Shown piece by piece: positions 39,005 to 46,816 of a stretch of 64,000 nucleotides of DNA (position 1 is the stretch's first letter; each line of letters starts with the position of its first letter). Below the pieces are notes generated by a model. It was not told the origin of the DNA, made no database searches, and saw only the letters and a program-made list of their open reading frames with translations. The DNA is from Alteromonas salexigens. GTDB lineage: Bacteria > Pseudomonadota > Gammaproteobacteria > Enterobacterales > Alteromonadaceae. The stretch is taken from NCBI RefSeq assembly GCF_025628895.1, contig NZ_JAOTJC010000004.1, forward strand, positions 52,388 to 116,387. The letters are read 5' to 3'. A program made the position numbers and the translations under genes.

Positions 39005-39645
39005 GCTGACGTTTCCATTCCTGGTATGTTGTCAATATACAGTGTTAACAGCTAGTCTTCAGCAGACTAACCTTTAGCTGATACATATTGCATAAGCCTG
39101 ATAGCGTCTCATTGCTTTGCCTGATATGACGTCGATGACAAAGTATTCCTCGCTCTGAGCAGTGACTACGTAATTGGTGTTGGGCTCGCTGCTATCCCCA
39201 TGGCCATTATACCGCTGCACGAGCTTAAAGGGCGTAGACGGTGTAAAGTCGTGACGCGTCAGCATTTCCTAGTACAGCACTTTCTGTGCCGCATGCGCAT
39301 TCGACTTTAGAGTAAGTTTATAGTCTGGCTTGAAATAAACTCAACGGTAATCCGTCACTTAACCCGCCACACTTCAGTCTTGTCCAGCATCAAGCCACCA
39401 CCTTCACAGCTCTGCTAACGCGCTTGCGAAGACAGCAAACGTCCATTGTTGTTGCAACCAATGCAGTTCAGTAGCACTAAAATAGTGCGCCGGAGCTCTC
39501 CCCGGGGCTAGGTTTAAACAGGTGTGGAGGGCTGTCATACATCAGCTTTTATTGTCATTACGAGCAATTTATTTCGCGCTGAAAACAATAGTCGGTTTGC
39601 ATTCCTGAGCGCATACTCTGCGCGATCTCTTTATCTGGAACCCCC
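39005..39645. other. 641-base intergenic region
   Basis: Between the sulfotransferase (minus) and the RMD1-like gene (plus). It holds one possible 63-codon minus-strand ORF (39074-39265) and the promoters of both flanking genes, which I could not place with confidence. No hairpin with a T tract, tRNA or repeat was seen. It is the longest apparently non-coding stretch here apart from the tRNA-Gly region and the arg leader. Confidence 0.5.
39074..39265 (-). CDS. Possible small protein, 63 residues
   Basis: A short frame with a protein-like composition (Tyr, Asp and Val rich; FVIDVISGKAMRRYQAY near the end) but no recognised family. AGGA lies only 2 bases before the ATG, too close for a good ribosome site. 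It could be a chance ORF or a remnant of a longer gene. Confidence 0.28.
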   Translation of the reverse strand: MLTRHDFTPSTPFKLVQRYNGHGDSSEPNTNYVVTAQSEEYFVIDVISGKAMRRYQAYAICIS

Positions 39646-40428
39646 ATGGAATTTTCGAACAATCGCTTGTCGGCCTACTCTCTGCCAGAGTCTGACAGTT
39701 ATAGTCAACTGTCAGTCGATACGGCGACGCGCTACCGTGATGCCCTGCTCATTCCCTGCCCGGGCGGTGAGGCTTGGGTGTTCGATTACGGTGTACTGGT
39801 ATTCTGGGGTGTGGATGAAGATGAACGGTTGGCGTTGCTACATCGCCTGACACTTAATGCTGCGATCCTTGCAGATCAGCACCAGGAGCATTTTCGGTTT
39901 TCCTGTGAGGCCAAAGAACTGACCTTGCACACCGATATGATTGATATCGGGAGTAATTCCAGCCTGCAGCGGCTGGCTGTCAGTCATGCGCTGGCGCAGT
40001 CGGTTAAGCTGAACGACTACGAGCAACGGGCGCAGGACACTATCGCCATGTATGCCTATTTACCAAAAGCGCTGGCAGCCAGTGGTAAAATTGATTTGCG
40101 CCGTAGCCAGATTGCCAGTATCCGTGGCCATTTGTTCAGCACCAAGAGTGATATCTTTCTACATTATGGTCTGCTGGATACGCCGGAGTTTTTCTGGGAA
40201 TACCCGAAATTTGAGTCCGCTTACAACGCCACCGCGAAGTATTTGGATATGCGTTCACGGGTAGAGTTGCTGTCGAATAAGCTCAATGTGATCCACGAAC
40301 TGTTCGACATGCTTGCTGATGAGCTTAAACACAAGCACTCCTCATTTCTGGAGTGGATCATCATATGGCTGATCGCTATCGAAATTGTGATGTTTGGCGC
40401 ACAGGAATTAAAAGCCCTGCTGTTCTAG
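39646..40428 (+). CDS. RMD1/YagE family (DUF155) protein
   Basis: 260 residues. DUF155 features include EAWVFDYGVLVFWGVDEDER near 44-63, ISRGHLFSTKSDIFLHYGLLDTPEFFWEYP-like text near 155-185 (begins IASIRGHLF), and the C-terminal hydrophobic anchor SSFLEWIIIWLIAIEIVMFG near 230-250. Eukaryotic relatives (RMD1, RMND1) are mitochondrial; bacterial function is unknown. The ribosome site is weak (GGAA). It is convergent with the tRNA-Gly array. Confidence 0.85.
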   Translation: MEFSNNRLSAYSLPESDSYSQLSVDTATRYRDALLIPCPGGEAWVFDYGVLVFWGVDEDERLALLHRLTLNAAILADQHQEHFRFSCEAKELTLHTDMIDIGSNSSLQRLAVSHALAQSVKLNDYEQRAQDTIAMYAYLPKALAASGKIDLRRSQIASIRGHLFSTKSDIFLHYGLLDTPEFFWEYPKFESAYNATAKYLDMRSRVELLSNKLNVIHELFDMLADELKHKHSSFLEWIIIWLIAIEIVMFGAQELKALLF

Positions 40429-40472
40429 CGAGTGTCTGCATAGGGTAAGGGTTGAAGTCTAACCTTACCCAG

Positions 40473-40517
40473 CACTTCGTGACGAGGTATGTGCACTAAC
40501 AGCTGAGCTATTCACGC
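40473..40517 (-). pseudogene. Chimeric tRNA-Gly 5'-half remnant (distal copy)
   Basis: On the minus strand the first 22 or so bases match the 5' part of tRNA-Gly with a few changes (GCGTGAATAGCTCAGCTGTT). The next 23 bases are unrelated to tRNA-Gly and end CGTCACGAAGTG. The whole 45-base unit matches 40855-40899 at about 41 of 45 positions. An imperfect hairpin (GGGTAAGG / CCTTACCC, 40443-40470) follows it but lacks a T tract. Confidence 0.65.
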
Positions 40518-40578
40518 ATAAGAAAAGAGGCTTTCGCCATGCTTTCATTTTTTGCTATTCAACGAACAAAAGAGAATT

Positions 40579-40654
40579 TGGAGCGGGAAACGAGATTCGA
40601 ACTCGCGACCCCAACCTTGGCAAGGTTGTGCTCTACCAGCTGAGCTATTCCCGC
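40579..40654 (-). tRNA. tRNA-Gly (anticodon GCC), second copy
   Basis: 76 bases on the minus strand. The acceptor is GCGGGAA/TTCCCGC and the D arm is GCTC AGCTGGTA GAGC. The anticodon loop TTGCCAA carries GCC (reads GGC/GGT), the T loop is TTCGAAT, and CCA is encoded at 40581-40579. The sequence is identical to the copy at 40716-40791. The spacer between the copies shares text with the spacer after this one, showing tandem duplication. Confidence 0.96.
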
Positions 40655-40715
40655 ATAAGAAGAGAGGCTTTCGCCTTGTTTTCACTTGTTATACTTCAAC
40701 AAGCAAAAAAGAATT

Positions 40716-40791
40716 TGGAGCGGGAAACGAGATTCGAACTCGCGACCCCAACCTTGGCAAGGTTGTGCTCTACCAGCTGAGCTATTCCCGC
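40716..40791 (-). tRNA. tRNA-Gly (anticodon GCC), first copy
   Basis: Identical in sequence to the 40579-40654 gene, with encoded CCA at 40718-40716. Both lie downstream of orn, as glyVXY do in E. coli, and are read from the promoter at 40930-40957. Confidence 0.96.
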
Positions 40792-40854
40792 GTAATTTAT
40801 TGGTTTCACACCAGTGGTTGTTATGCTTTTCGTCACCCTTGCCAAATTGGCAAT

Positions 40855-40899
40855 CACTTCGTGACGAGGTATGCACACTACCAGCTGAGCTATTCCCGC
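40855..40899 (-). pseudogene. Chimeric tRNA-Gly 5'-half remnant (proximal copy)
   Basis: Minus strand begins with the exact tRNA-Gly 5' part (GCGGGAATAGCTCAGCTGGTAG), then switches to non-tRNA text (TGTGCATACCTC, then GTCACGAAGTG). Beyond it lies a nested hairpin (TCGTCAC 40830-40836 with GTGACGA 40861-40867, and TTGCC 40839-40843 with GGCAA 40849-40853). It cannot form a tRNA. Confidence 0.65.
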
Positions 40900-40900
40900 A

Positions 40901-40923
40901 AAAAAGGCACTTCGTGTGAAGTG
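40901..40923 (-). terminator. Terminator-like hairpin between promoter and tRNA-Gly array
   Basis: Minus strand reads CACTTC ACAC GAAGTG, then CC and TTTTTT (40906-40900 region). This has the form of an intrinsic terminator placed just after the predicted start point and before the tRNA genes. With a 6-base stem it may be weak or serve only as a leader structure. Confidence 0.4.
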
Positions 40924-40929
40924 GTGCGC

Positions 40930-40957
40930 ATTTTACAAAAATCTTGGCGTAACGCAA
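40930..40957 (-). promoter_or_regulatory. Candidate promoter of the tRNA-Gly array
   Basis: Minus strand -35 TTGCGT (40957-40952), 16-base spacer, -10 TAAAAT (40935-40930), then a GCGC discriminator. Predicted start is near 40923. It lies 40 bases past the orn stop codon. Confidence 0.55.
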
Positions 40958-40997
40958 CCACTTCCGGCTGTTTTTTTATGAATGCTGGCCTGACCGA

Positions 40998-41543
40998 CTA
41001 AATCGTGAACACCTTCTCACGATAGAAGCGCATTTCGGCTATGGATTCCCGGATGTCATCCAGGGCAAGATGGACGCCTTGCTTGGTAAAGCCGTCCAGA
41101 ACTTCGGGCTTCCAGCGTTTTACCAACTCTTTAACGGTGCTGACATCAATACTTCTATAGTGGAAGTAGGCTTCCAGTTCGGGCATGTACTTCACCATAA
41201 ACCGGCGATCCTGGCCGATGGTATTGCCGCACAGTGGTGACTTGCCGGCGTCCACGTAGTTTTCCAGAAACGCCATGGTTAGCCGGGCTGCTTCCGCTTC
41301 ATCAATGTTGCTTTCACGACAGCGGGCAGTCAGACCACTTTCTCCGTGTACCCGGGTGCACCACTCATCCATACCGTCCAGAATGGCATCGGGCTGATGT
41401 ACGGCAATCACCGGGCCTTCGGCCAGTACGTTGAGCTGTGCATCGGTCACTATGGTGGCAATTTCCAGCACTTTACAGGTTTCAGGATCGAGGCCGGTCA
41501 TCTCCATATCTATCCAGACCAGGTTTGAATCGTGTTTCGTCAT
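40998..41543 (-). CDS. orn: Oligoribonuclease
   Basis: 181 residues. DEDDh 3'-5' exonuclease that degrades 2-5 nucleotide RNAs, including pGpG from cyclic di-GMP. Exo I is [13 protein letters not shown] near residues 9-21. Exo II is [12 protein letters not shown] near 109 and Exo III is [11 protein letters not shown] near 158-168. The length equals the E. coli enzyme. It is divergent from rsgA across an 83-base gap and followed by the tRNA-Gly genes, the arrangement seen in E. coli. Confidence 0.97.
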   Translation of the reverse strand: MTKHDSNLVWIDMEMTGLDPETCKVLEIATIVTDAQLNVLAEGPVIAVHQPDAILDGMDEWCTRVHGESGLTARCRESNIDEAEAARLTMAFLENYVDAGKSPLCGNTIGQDRRFMVKYMPELEAYFHYRSIDVSTVKELVKRWKPEVLDGFTKQGVHLALDDIRESIAEMRFYREKVFTI

Positions 41544-41626
41544 AGGGCTTCCTCACATTGAGGCATGGCATGCATGCCTGACAAACGGTATCATGGCGCC
41601 AGTATACGTGAAAGTTCGTGAGAATC

Positions 41627-42661
41627 GTGGCCAAAAAACCAAAATTAACCCACCGCCAGAAGCGCCAGGTTGCTGCCAACCGGAGTAAACGGTTAAAGCA
41701 GCGGGACCAGACTAACGCGGGCCCTGACCTGTCGGCCCTGGAGTCTGGCCGGGTAACCGGTCGCTTTGGCAAACATGCCGATGTAGAAGATGACAATCAG
41801 CAGGTCTTCCGCTGTCATATCCGGCGCACTATCGACTCGGTAGTGTGTGGCGATGACGTGCTCTTTAGCCGGGGAGAGGACACTGAATCCGGCGTGTCAG
41901 GGGTTATTGAAGTGGTAAACGATCGCCGGTCAGTGCTGACCCGTCCCGATTTCTACGACGGGGTAAAACCCATTGCTGCCAATATCGACCAGATTATCAT
42001 TGTCAGTTCTGTGTTGCCGGCGCTGTCACTCGATATTATCGACCGCTATCTGGTTGCCTGCGAAGATATCGACATTCAGCCCATTATTGTGCTGAACAAA
42101 GTGGAGTTATTGTCAGCAGAAGAATGGGCCACCACGGACCAGCAGCTGGCCATTTACCGCAAGCTTGGCTACACGGTGCTGTACACCAGCTGTAAAACCG
42201 CCACTGGCCTGGACGACTTAAATGCGCAGCTGAATGACAAAGTCAGCGTATTTGTAGGCCAGTCAGGGGTAGGCAAGTCCAGTCTGATTAATCAGGTGCT
42301 ACCGGAAGCCAACGAACAGGTTGGTGATATTTCCAATAATTCCGGGCTGGGTCAGCACACCACAACGGCGGCAAAATTGCTGCACTTACCCGCGGGCGGT
42401 GACTTAATTGACTCGCCGGGGGTGCGCGAATTTGCCCTCTGGCATTTGCCCACCGAACGCATTACCTGGGGGTTCATCGAATTCCGGGACTACCTGGGCG
42501 GCTGCAAATTCCGCGACTGTAAACACCTTAATGATCCCGGCTGCCTGCTACGTGAAGCGGTAGAGGAAGGAAAAATCAGCGCGGCCCGCTTTGCCAGTTA
42601 CCACAAAATACTGGCCGCCATGGACGAGCAACGTCCCAGTCACGCGCAACCGCACCCCTGA
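41627..42661 (+). CDS. rsgA: Ribosome small-subunit-dependent GTPase RsgA
   Basis: 344 residues from the GTG at 41627, with GAG 6 bases upstream and product [15 protein letters not shown]; a GTG three codons earlier is the alternative. The N-terminal OB fold is followed by a circularly permuted GTPase. NKVE (G4) near residue 164 precedes the P loop [15 protein letters not shown] near 215 and DSPGVREF (G3) near 261. The C-terminal zinc motif ([14 protein letters not shown]) is near 292-310. It assists late 30S assembly. The orn/rsgA/psd order is conserved in gammaproteobacteria. Confidence 0.95.
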   Translation: MAKKPKLTHRQKRQVAANRSKRLKQRDQTNAGPDLSALESGRVTGRFGKHADVEDDNQQVFRCHIRRTIDSVVCGDDVLFSRGEDTESGVSGVIEVVNDRRSVLTRPDFYDGVKPIAANIDQIIIVSSVLPALSLDIIDRYLVACEDIDIQPIIVLNKVELLSAEEWATTDQQLAIYRKLGYTVLYTSCKTATGLDDLNAQLNDKVSVFVGQSGVGKSSLINQVLPEANEQVGDISNNSGLGQHTTTAAKLLHLPAGGDLIDSPGVREFALWHLPTERITWGFIEFRDYLGGCKFRDCKHLNDPGCLLREAVEEGKISAARFASYHKILAAMDEQRPSHAQPHP

Positions 42662-42810
42662 GTCTACGACAAGGTGGCGATCAATCGCATCGCCGCCAGT
42701 AGCCGTACAAATTCCACTTATGCCATTCTCTGCTTGATCATAATGGGAAAATCCTAGGATAAGGTCAGAGATAGGTTACAATTCACCGGTCTGATTAATG
42801 GAGATAGTTT

Positions 42811-43686
42811 GTGCTGGATTGGTTAAAGATAAACCTACAATATATTTTACCCAAGCATTTGATTTCACGTCTGGCTGGAAAGCTGGCTGCGGCAGAAATG
42901 GGCAGCTTCACCACCTGGCTAATTAAGCGGTTTATTCATCACTACAATGTGAACATGGATGAAGCCTTGTATCCCGATCCGGGACACTACCGCACGTTCA
43001 ATGAGTTTTTTACCCGCCCCCTGAAGCCCGAAGCGCGACCAGTGGACAGTGATGAGTCTGTGCTGGTGCATGCGGTGGACGGCGCTGTGAGCCAGTTTGG
43101 CGATATTCGTCACGACAGTATTTTTCAGGCTAAAGGCCACGACTACAGCCTGACCACCCTGCTGGGCGGCAAACCTGAAATGGCTGCACCCTTCAAAGAC
43201 GGGCGCTTTGCCACCGTGTATCTGGCCCCCCGCGACTACCACCGTATTCATATGCCGATAGACGGCACTCTGACGGACATGGTGTATGTGCCCGGCGAAT
43301 TGTTTTCAGTAAATCCGCTAACCGCCGCAAATGTGCCCGGTTTGTTTGCCCGCAACGAACGGGTGGTGGCGTTCTTCGACACTCCGGTTGGCCGTATGGC
43401 GATGGTATTGGTGGGTGCGACAATCGTCGCCAGCATCGAAACCGTGTGGTCTGGCACGGTGACACCGCCGGCAGGGAAAAACGTGCAGCACTGGAGCTAT
43501 GAAAAAGACAGCGAAGCCAGTGTGTCGCTGGCGAAAGGCGAAGAAATGGGCCGCTTTAAGCTGGGCTCCACCATTGTAGTGTGCTTTGAGAAAGACCTAA
43601 TGGACTTTGGTCCGCTGGAGCCAGGTCAGGTGACCCGCCTGGGCACGCCCATGGCAACCCTGAAGTCAGGCGCTGACCAGGCCTAA
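42811..43686 (+). CDS. psd: Phosphatidylserine decarboxylase proenzyme
   Basis: 291 residues, GTG start with GGAG 9 bases upstream. It makes phosphatidylethanolamine at the inner membrane. The self-cleavage site LGST is at about 251-254, Ser253 becoming the pyruvoyl group of the alpha chain. The catalytic Asp and His segments are VDGAVSQFGDI near 90 and APRDYHRIHMPIDG near 140-153. The 149-base gap upstream shows nothing I can name. Its stop codon is immediately followed by the ATG of the EamA gene. Confidence 0.96.
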   Translation: MLDWLKINLQYILPKHLISRLAGKLAAAEMGSFTTWLIKRFIHHYNVNMDEALYPDPGHYRTFNEFFTRPLKPEARPVDSDESVLVHAVDGAVSQFGDIRHDSIFQAKGHDYSLTTLLGGKPEMAAPFKDGRFATVYLAPRDYHRIHMPIDGTLTDMVYVPGELFSVNPLTAANVPGLFARNERVVAFFDTPVGRMAMVLVGATIVASIETVWSGTVTPPAGKNVQHWSYEKDSEASVSLAKGEEMGRFKLGSTIVVCFEKDLMDFGPLEPGQVTRLGTPMATLKSGADQA

Positions 43687-44592
43687 ATGGATCCTGTCAA
43701 ACGCAGCCTGATTTCGCTCCATCTGACGGTCGTTCTGCTGGGCGGAACGGCCTTATTTTCCAGAATAATTCCGTTAAACGCGACTGATATCACGCTGGGT
43801 CGGTCGGTGTTTGCGTTGTTAGCGTTATTGCTGTTTCTGGGCGTCAGTCGCACATCACTGCGGCTGAACTCGGCCCGCGACTATAAAATTGCTGTTACGC
43901 TGGGTGTGTTGATGGCGGCGCACTGGGTCACCTACTTTGCTGCAATGCAGTATGCCGGCGTGTCGGTAGGCATGATTGCGCTATTCACCTTTCCGGTGAT
44001 CACGGTGCTCATCGAGCCGTTTTTTGAGCGCATCCGGCTGGTGTGGCAAGACTTCCTGTCGGCCATCGCGGTGTTAGTGGGCATTTACTTCATTGTGCCG
44101 GAAGTGTCACTGGCGAACGACGTTACCCTGGGCGTGATAATCGGCATCATCTCGGCCATCCTGTATGCCTTTCGTAACCTCCTACATCGTCAGCACTTTT
44201 CTCACTACTCCGGTGCCAAAGCCATGGCCTGGCAGATTCTGGTTGTGTGTATCTGTGTGTTACCGCTGGCTAGCGAGGCGTTAGTATCAGCGCCGCCCAG
44301 TGCCTGGTGGCTGCTGTTATTGCTGGGCAGCATCTTTACCGCGCTACCCCACGCCCTGATTGCCGCTTGTCTCACCCACCTGCGGGCAAAAACGTTTTCA
44401 CTGATTGCCTGTATGCAACCTTTCTACGGTGTTGTGCTGGCAGTGCTATTATTGGGTGAACAACCCGGGTGGCGCACGTTGCTCGGCGGCATACTGGTCA
44501 CCTCGGCATCGATTTACGAAACCATGAATACCCAAAAACTGCATAAAAAGGACGCGGAAGATGTTGATTCTGGCGCACCGCGGAGCGAGTAG
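43687..44592 (+). CDS. EamA/DMT-family transporter
   Basis: 301 residues with ten hydrophobic helices arranged as two EamA repeats (about 8-140 and 150-290). It is a drug/metabolite exporter-type permease of unknown substrate. It abuts psd (zero bases between stop and start) and its last 32 bases overlap ugpQ, so psd, this gene and ugpQ form one unit of lipid-related genes. Confidence 0.86.
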   Translation: MDPVKRSLISLHLTVVLLGGTALFSRIIPLNATDITLGRSVFALLALLLFLGVSRTSLRLNSARDYKIAVTLGVLMAAHWVTYFAAMQYAGVSVGMIALFTFPVITVLIEPFFERIRLVWQDFLSAIAVLVGIYFIVPEVSLANDVTLGVIIGIISAILYAFRNLLHRQHFSHYSGAKAMAWQILVVCICVLPLASEALVSAPPSAWWLLLLLGSIFTALPHALIAACLTHLRAKTFSLIACMQPFYGVVLAVLLLGEQPGWRTLLGGILVTSASIYETMNTQKLHKKDAEDVDSGAPRSE

Positions 44593-45259
44593 AGACGCCC
44601 CGGAAAATACCCTGCGCGCTTTTAACGAAGCGTTTGCCCAACATGCACACGGGCTGGAGCTGGATACCTATCAGGTGGCCCGCGACATCATGGTGTTCCA
44701 CGATCGCTGGCTGCACCGCACCACGAATGGCACCGGCCGGGTCGCTGACCAGACCGTGGCAATGTTACGTACCCTGGACGCAGGCTGGGGCGAGCGCATC
44801 CCGTTTTTGCGTGATGTGCTGGCCATGGCTCCCGCCCGCAGCGTAATGAATATCGAAATTAAGCACCTGCATGATGTCCCCAGCTGGCTCGGCGAATTCG
44901 ACGAAGGTCTGCATCACAGTGTGCTGACTACCGATGACATTATTATTTCATCGTTTAATCACCGTTGGCTGCACGAGATAAAACAACAACGTCCAGCCAT
45001 GCGTATTGGCGCGCTGACCGCAAACTATGCGCTTAGTGGCCCACAGTTTGCCGTCGAACTGGGTGCCTATTCACTGCATGTGACACTGGATATGATTGAA
45101 GAAGAGTATGTCAGGGAAGCCCATCAGGCCGGGCTGAAAGTGATGGTCTATACCGTGGATATGCCCGAAGACATGTTAATGCTGAAAAGCTGGGGCGTAG
45201 ACGGGATCTTTACCAATGTGCCGGCCATCGCCCGGGCCACACTGGGTGAATATATCTGA
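44561..45259 (+). CDS. ugpQ: Glycerophosphodiester phosphodiesterase (UgpQ type)
   Basis: 232 residues. GDPD signature LILAHRGASRDAPENTLRAF at residues 2-21 contains the catalytic His, Glu and Asn. ELDTYQVARDIMVFHD (metal Glu/Asp and second His) is near 38-53. NIEIKH near 98 completes the site. No signal peptide, so cytosolic like UgpQ. It hydrolyses deacylated phospholipids to glycerol-3-phosphate and an alcohol. It overlaps the EamA gene by 32 bases. Confidence 0.92.
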   Translation: MLILAHRGASRDAPENTLRAFNEAFAQHAHGLELDTYQVARDIMVFHDRWLHRTTNGTGRVADQTVAMLRTLDAGWGERIPFLRDVLAMAPARSVMNIEIKHLHDVPSWLGEFDEGLHHSVLTTDDIIISSFNHRWLHEIKQQRPAMRIGALTANYALSGPQFAVELGAYSLHVTLDMIEEEYVREAHQAGLKVMVYTVDMPEDMLMLKSWGVDGIFTNVPAIARATLGEYI

Positions 45260-45264
45260 CTGCC

Positions 45265-45696
45265 CTACTCGCTTGAGCCCACCGGAATGTGCGTGGCCAG
45301 CACCGTGCTGCTGCAACATTTACAACGCCGGCACAGCCGCATATTAACCCAGTGCCCGGCAATAATCAGAAAGGCGCCTACGGCAATGGTGAACGGTTCG
45401 TAATGATGGCCGAAAATGTCCTTGAACCAGTAAATCACACCACCCAGAGCCAACAGTCCCATAGGGTAGAAGCGGCCGTGATAACGACTGGCACCGTAAA
45501 ATAGCGCGATAGCGCCCATTAGCAATGAAGCGCTGAGGATCAGACGCTCAAACCACACCTGCGCGAAAAATGCCGAGCTAATTACTGGCAGCAGCGGAAT
45601 GAGTACCGGCAATGCCAGACAATGCAGCGCACACAACCCGGACATCCATATGCCCAGTCGGTCGAGTGTAGCCGGATTGTTCTCGATATCTTTCAT
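45265..45696 (-). CDS. MerC-family membrane protein, probably Zur-regulated
   Basis: 143 residues from the ATG at 45696 (GAGA upstream; a GTG at 45708 is possible). Four hydrophobic helices. The first carries the MerC cysteine pair C22-x3-C26 (SGLCALHCLALP), and the C-terminus has a Cys cluster CRRCKCC near 126-132. MerC proteins of mercury operons carry Hg(II) inward, but there is no merR, merT, merP or merA here. The promoter is covered by a Zur-type palindrome (45724-45740), so a role in zinc uptake or sparing is more likely. Convergent with ugpQ, 5 bases apart. Confidence 0.85.
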   Translation of the reverse strand: MKDIENNPATLDRLGIWMSGLCALHCLALPVLIPLLPVISSAFFAQVWFERLILSASLLMGAIALFYGASRYHGRFYPMGLLALGGVIYWFKDIFGHHYEPFTIAVGAFLIIAGHWVNMRLCRRCKCCSSTVLATHIPVGSSE

Positions 45697-45723
45697 TGCG
45701 TCTCGCACGATGTTGAATTCAGA

Positions 45724-45756
45724 ACGTTATAATATAACATCAATACTCAAATGCAA
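45724..45756 (-). promoter_or_regulatory. Zur-box-like palindrome over the merC-like promoter
   Basis: GTTATAATATAAC (45726-45738) is a perfect 13-base palindrome identical to the core of gammaproteobacterial Zur operators, with one-mismatch extension to 45724-45740. On the minus strand a -35 TTGCAT (45756-45751), 16-base spacer and -10 TATTAT (45734-45729) overlap it, so repressor binding would block polymerase. The operator ends about 28 bases before the ATG. Confidence 0.75.
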
Positions 45757-45781
45757 AACGACTGGATTAAATTTAATGTAT

Positions 45782-46648
45782 TTATTGGGGCGCGAGCGTC
45801 AGACGACGTTTAGGTTCGGGCTCCCAACGGGATGGTGTTGCCGGTGCAAACAGGTCCGAAACAGAGATGAGCTCCACCCCCTGGTGCTTTAACTGCGGCA
45901 AGGTGCGGCGTAAAAAGTCCACAGAGAGCGGGTGCGGGTGAGCAATGCCAATACCCAGTCCATGTTTTTTAGCGATCCTTACCAGCAATGCCATTTGCTG
46001 CTGCAAAAAGGCTTCACTGTGTTCATGATCCAGAAACACATCGCGGATAGCGGTGGGAATGCCGGTATTCTCGGCAATAGTGGCGGCAACCGAGTCAGGT
46101 GTAGTGCGACTGTCAATAAAAAACAGCCCTTCTTTTTTCACTGCCTGCATGAGGGCCTGCATAGGTAAACGTTCTCGGGTAAGACGGCTGCCCATATGGT
46201 TGTTGATCCCCCTGGCATTGGGTACGCTGCGCAGCGCCTGACGCAGGGTGTCGGCAATGGTGTGGGGATACATGTCCGCCGTCAGCGCCAGCGGCCCTAA
46301 TTTGTAACCACTGTCGGCTTCCATTGGCAAATGCAACATCACATCCCGTCCCTGCCTGGCAGCCTGGGCGGCCACCGCAGAGGCCAGCGGCGTGTCTGGC
46401 AGAATCGACAAGGTAACTGGGGTAGGTAACGTCAGCGTTTGTGTGTCGGATGGGCGGTAGCCCACATCGTCAATGATAATCAGCACCTGCGACTTCGCTA
46501 TGGCTGGCGCAGGGATTAACAGGACACAACAAAGCCACAACGTCATCAGTGCTGTCAGGCGACGATGCCGTTTTGTTGCTAATTCAGAAATAAGTACCCA
46601 AAGACTACGCAAGCGCTTTCCCGCAATAATTGTTATTGTATTTGCCAC
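45782..46648 (-). CDS. yibQ: Divergent polysaccharide deacetylase family protein (YibQ)
   Basis: 288 residues from a GTG at 46648. An ATG at 46546 (residue 35) would give a clean signal peptide (MTLWLCCVLLIPAPAIA) and may be the true start. Family segments are IIIDDVGYRPSD near residue 57, MLHLPMEAD near 101, INNHMGSRLT near 148, FFIDSRTTPDSVA near 176 and IGIAHPHPLSVDFL near 240. It is thought to act on envelope polysaccharide, but activity is unproven. In E. coli it follows envC directly; here a threonine dehydratase gene on the other strand separates them. Confidence 0.86.
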   Translation of the reverse strand: MANTITIIAGKRLRSLWVLISELATKRHRRLTALMTLWLCCVLLIPAPAIAKSQVLIIIDDVGYRPSDTQTLTLPTPVTLSILPDTPLASAVAAQAARQGRDVMLHLPMEADSGYKLGPLALTADMYPHTIADTLRQALRSVPNARGINNHMGSRLTRERLPMQALMQAVKKEGLFFIDSRTTPDSVAATIAENTGIPTAIRDVFLDHEHSEAFLQQQMALLVRIAKKHGLGIGIAHPHPLSVDFLRRTLPQLKHQGVELISVSDLFAPATPSRWEPEPKRRLTLAPQ

Positions 46649-46816
46649 GGCCAGGTAGCAACTGGCACTTAGAATAGCAGTCCGGCGACGGCGGGAAAAG
46701 TTTCGCGCCCGCTTTGTGTATAAAGCAACATACGATAAAACCGGTTGCCCATGCCGCAGCGATCTTTCAACGTGCTGGCTGCCAGCAATCAGGTACCAAT
46801 CAGCAAGGATACAACC

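Noticed and set aside
40443..40470. GGGTAAGG/CCTTACCC hairpin as terminator of the tRNA-Gly array
   Set aside because: The pairing is real but has a bulge, and the minus strand has no T tract after it, so it was kept only as a note.
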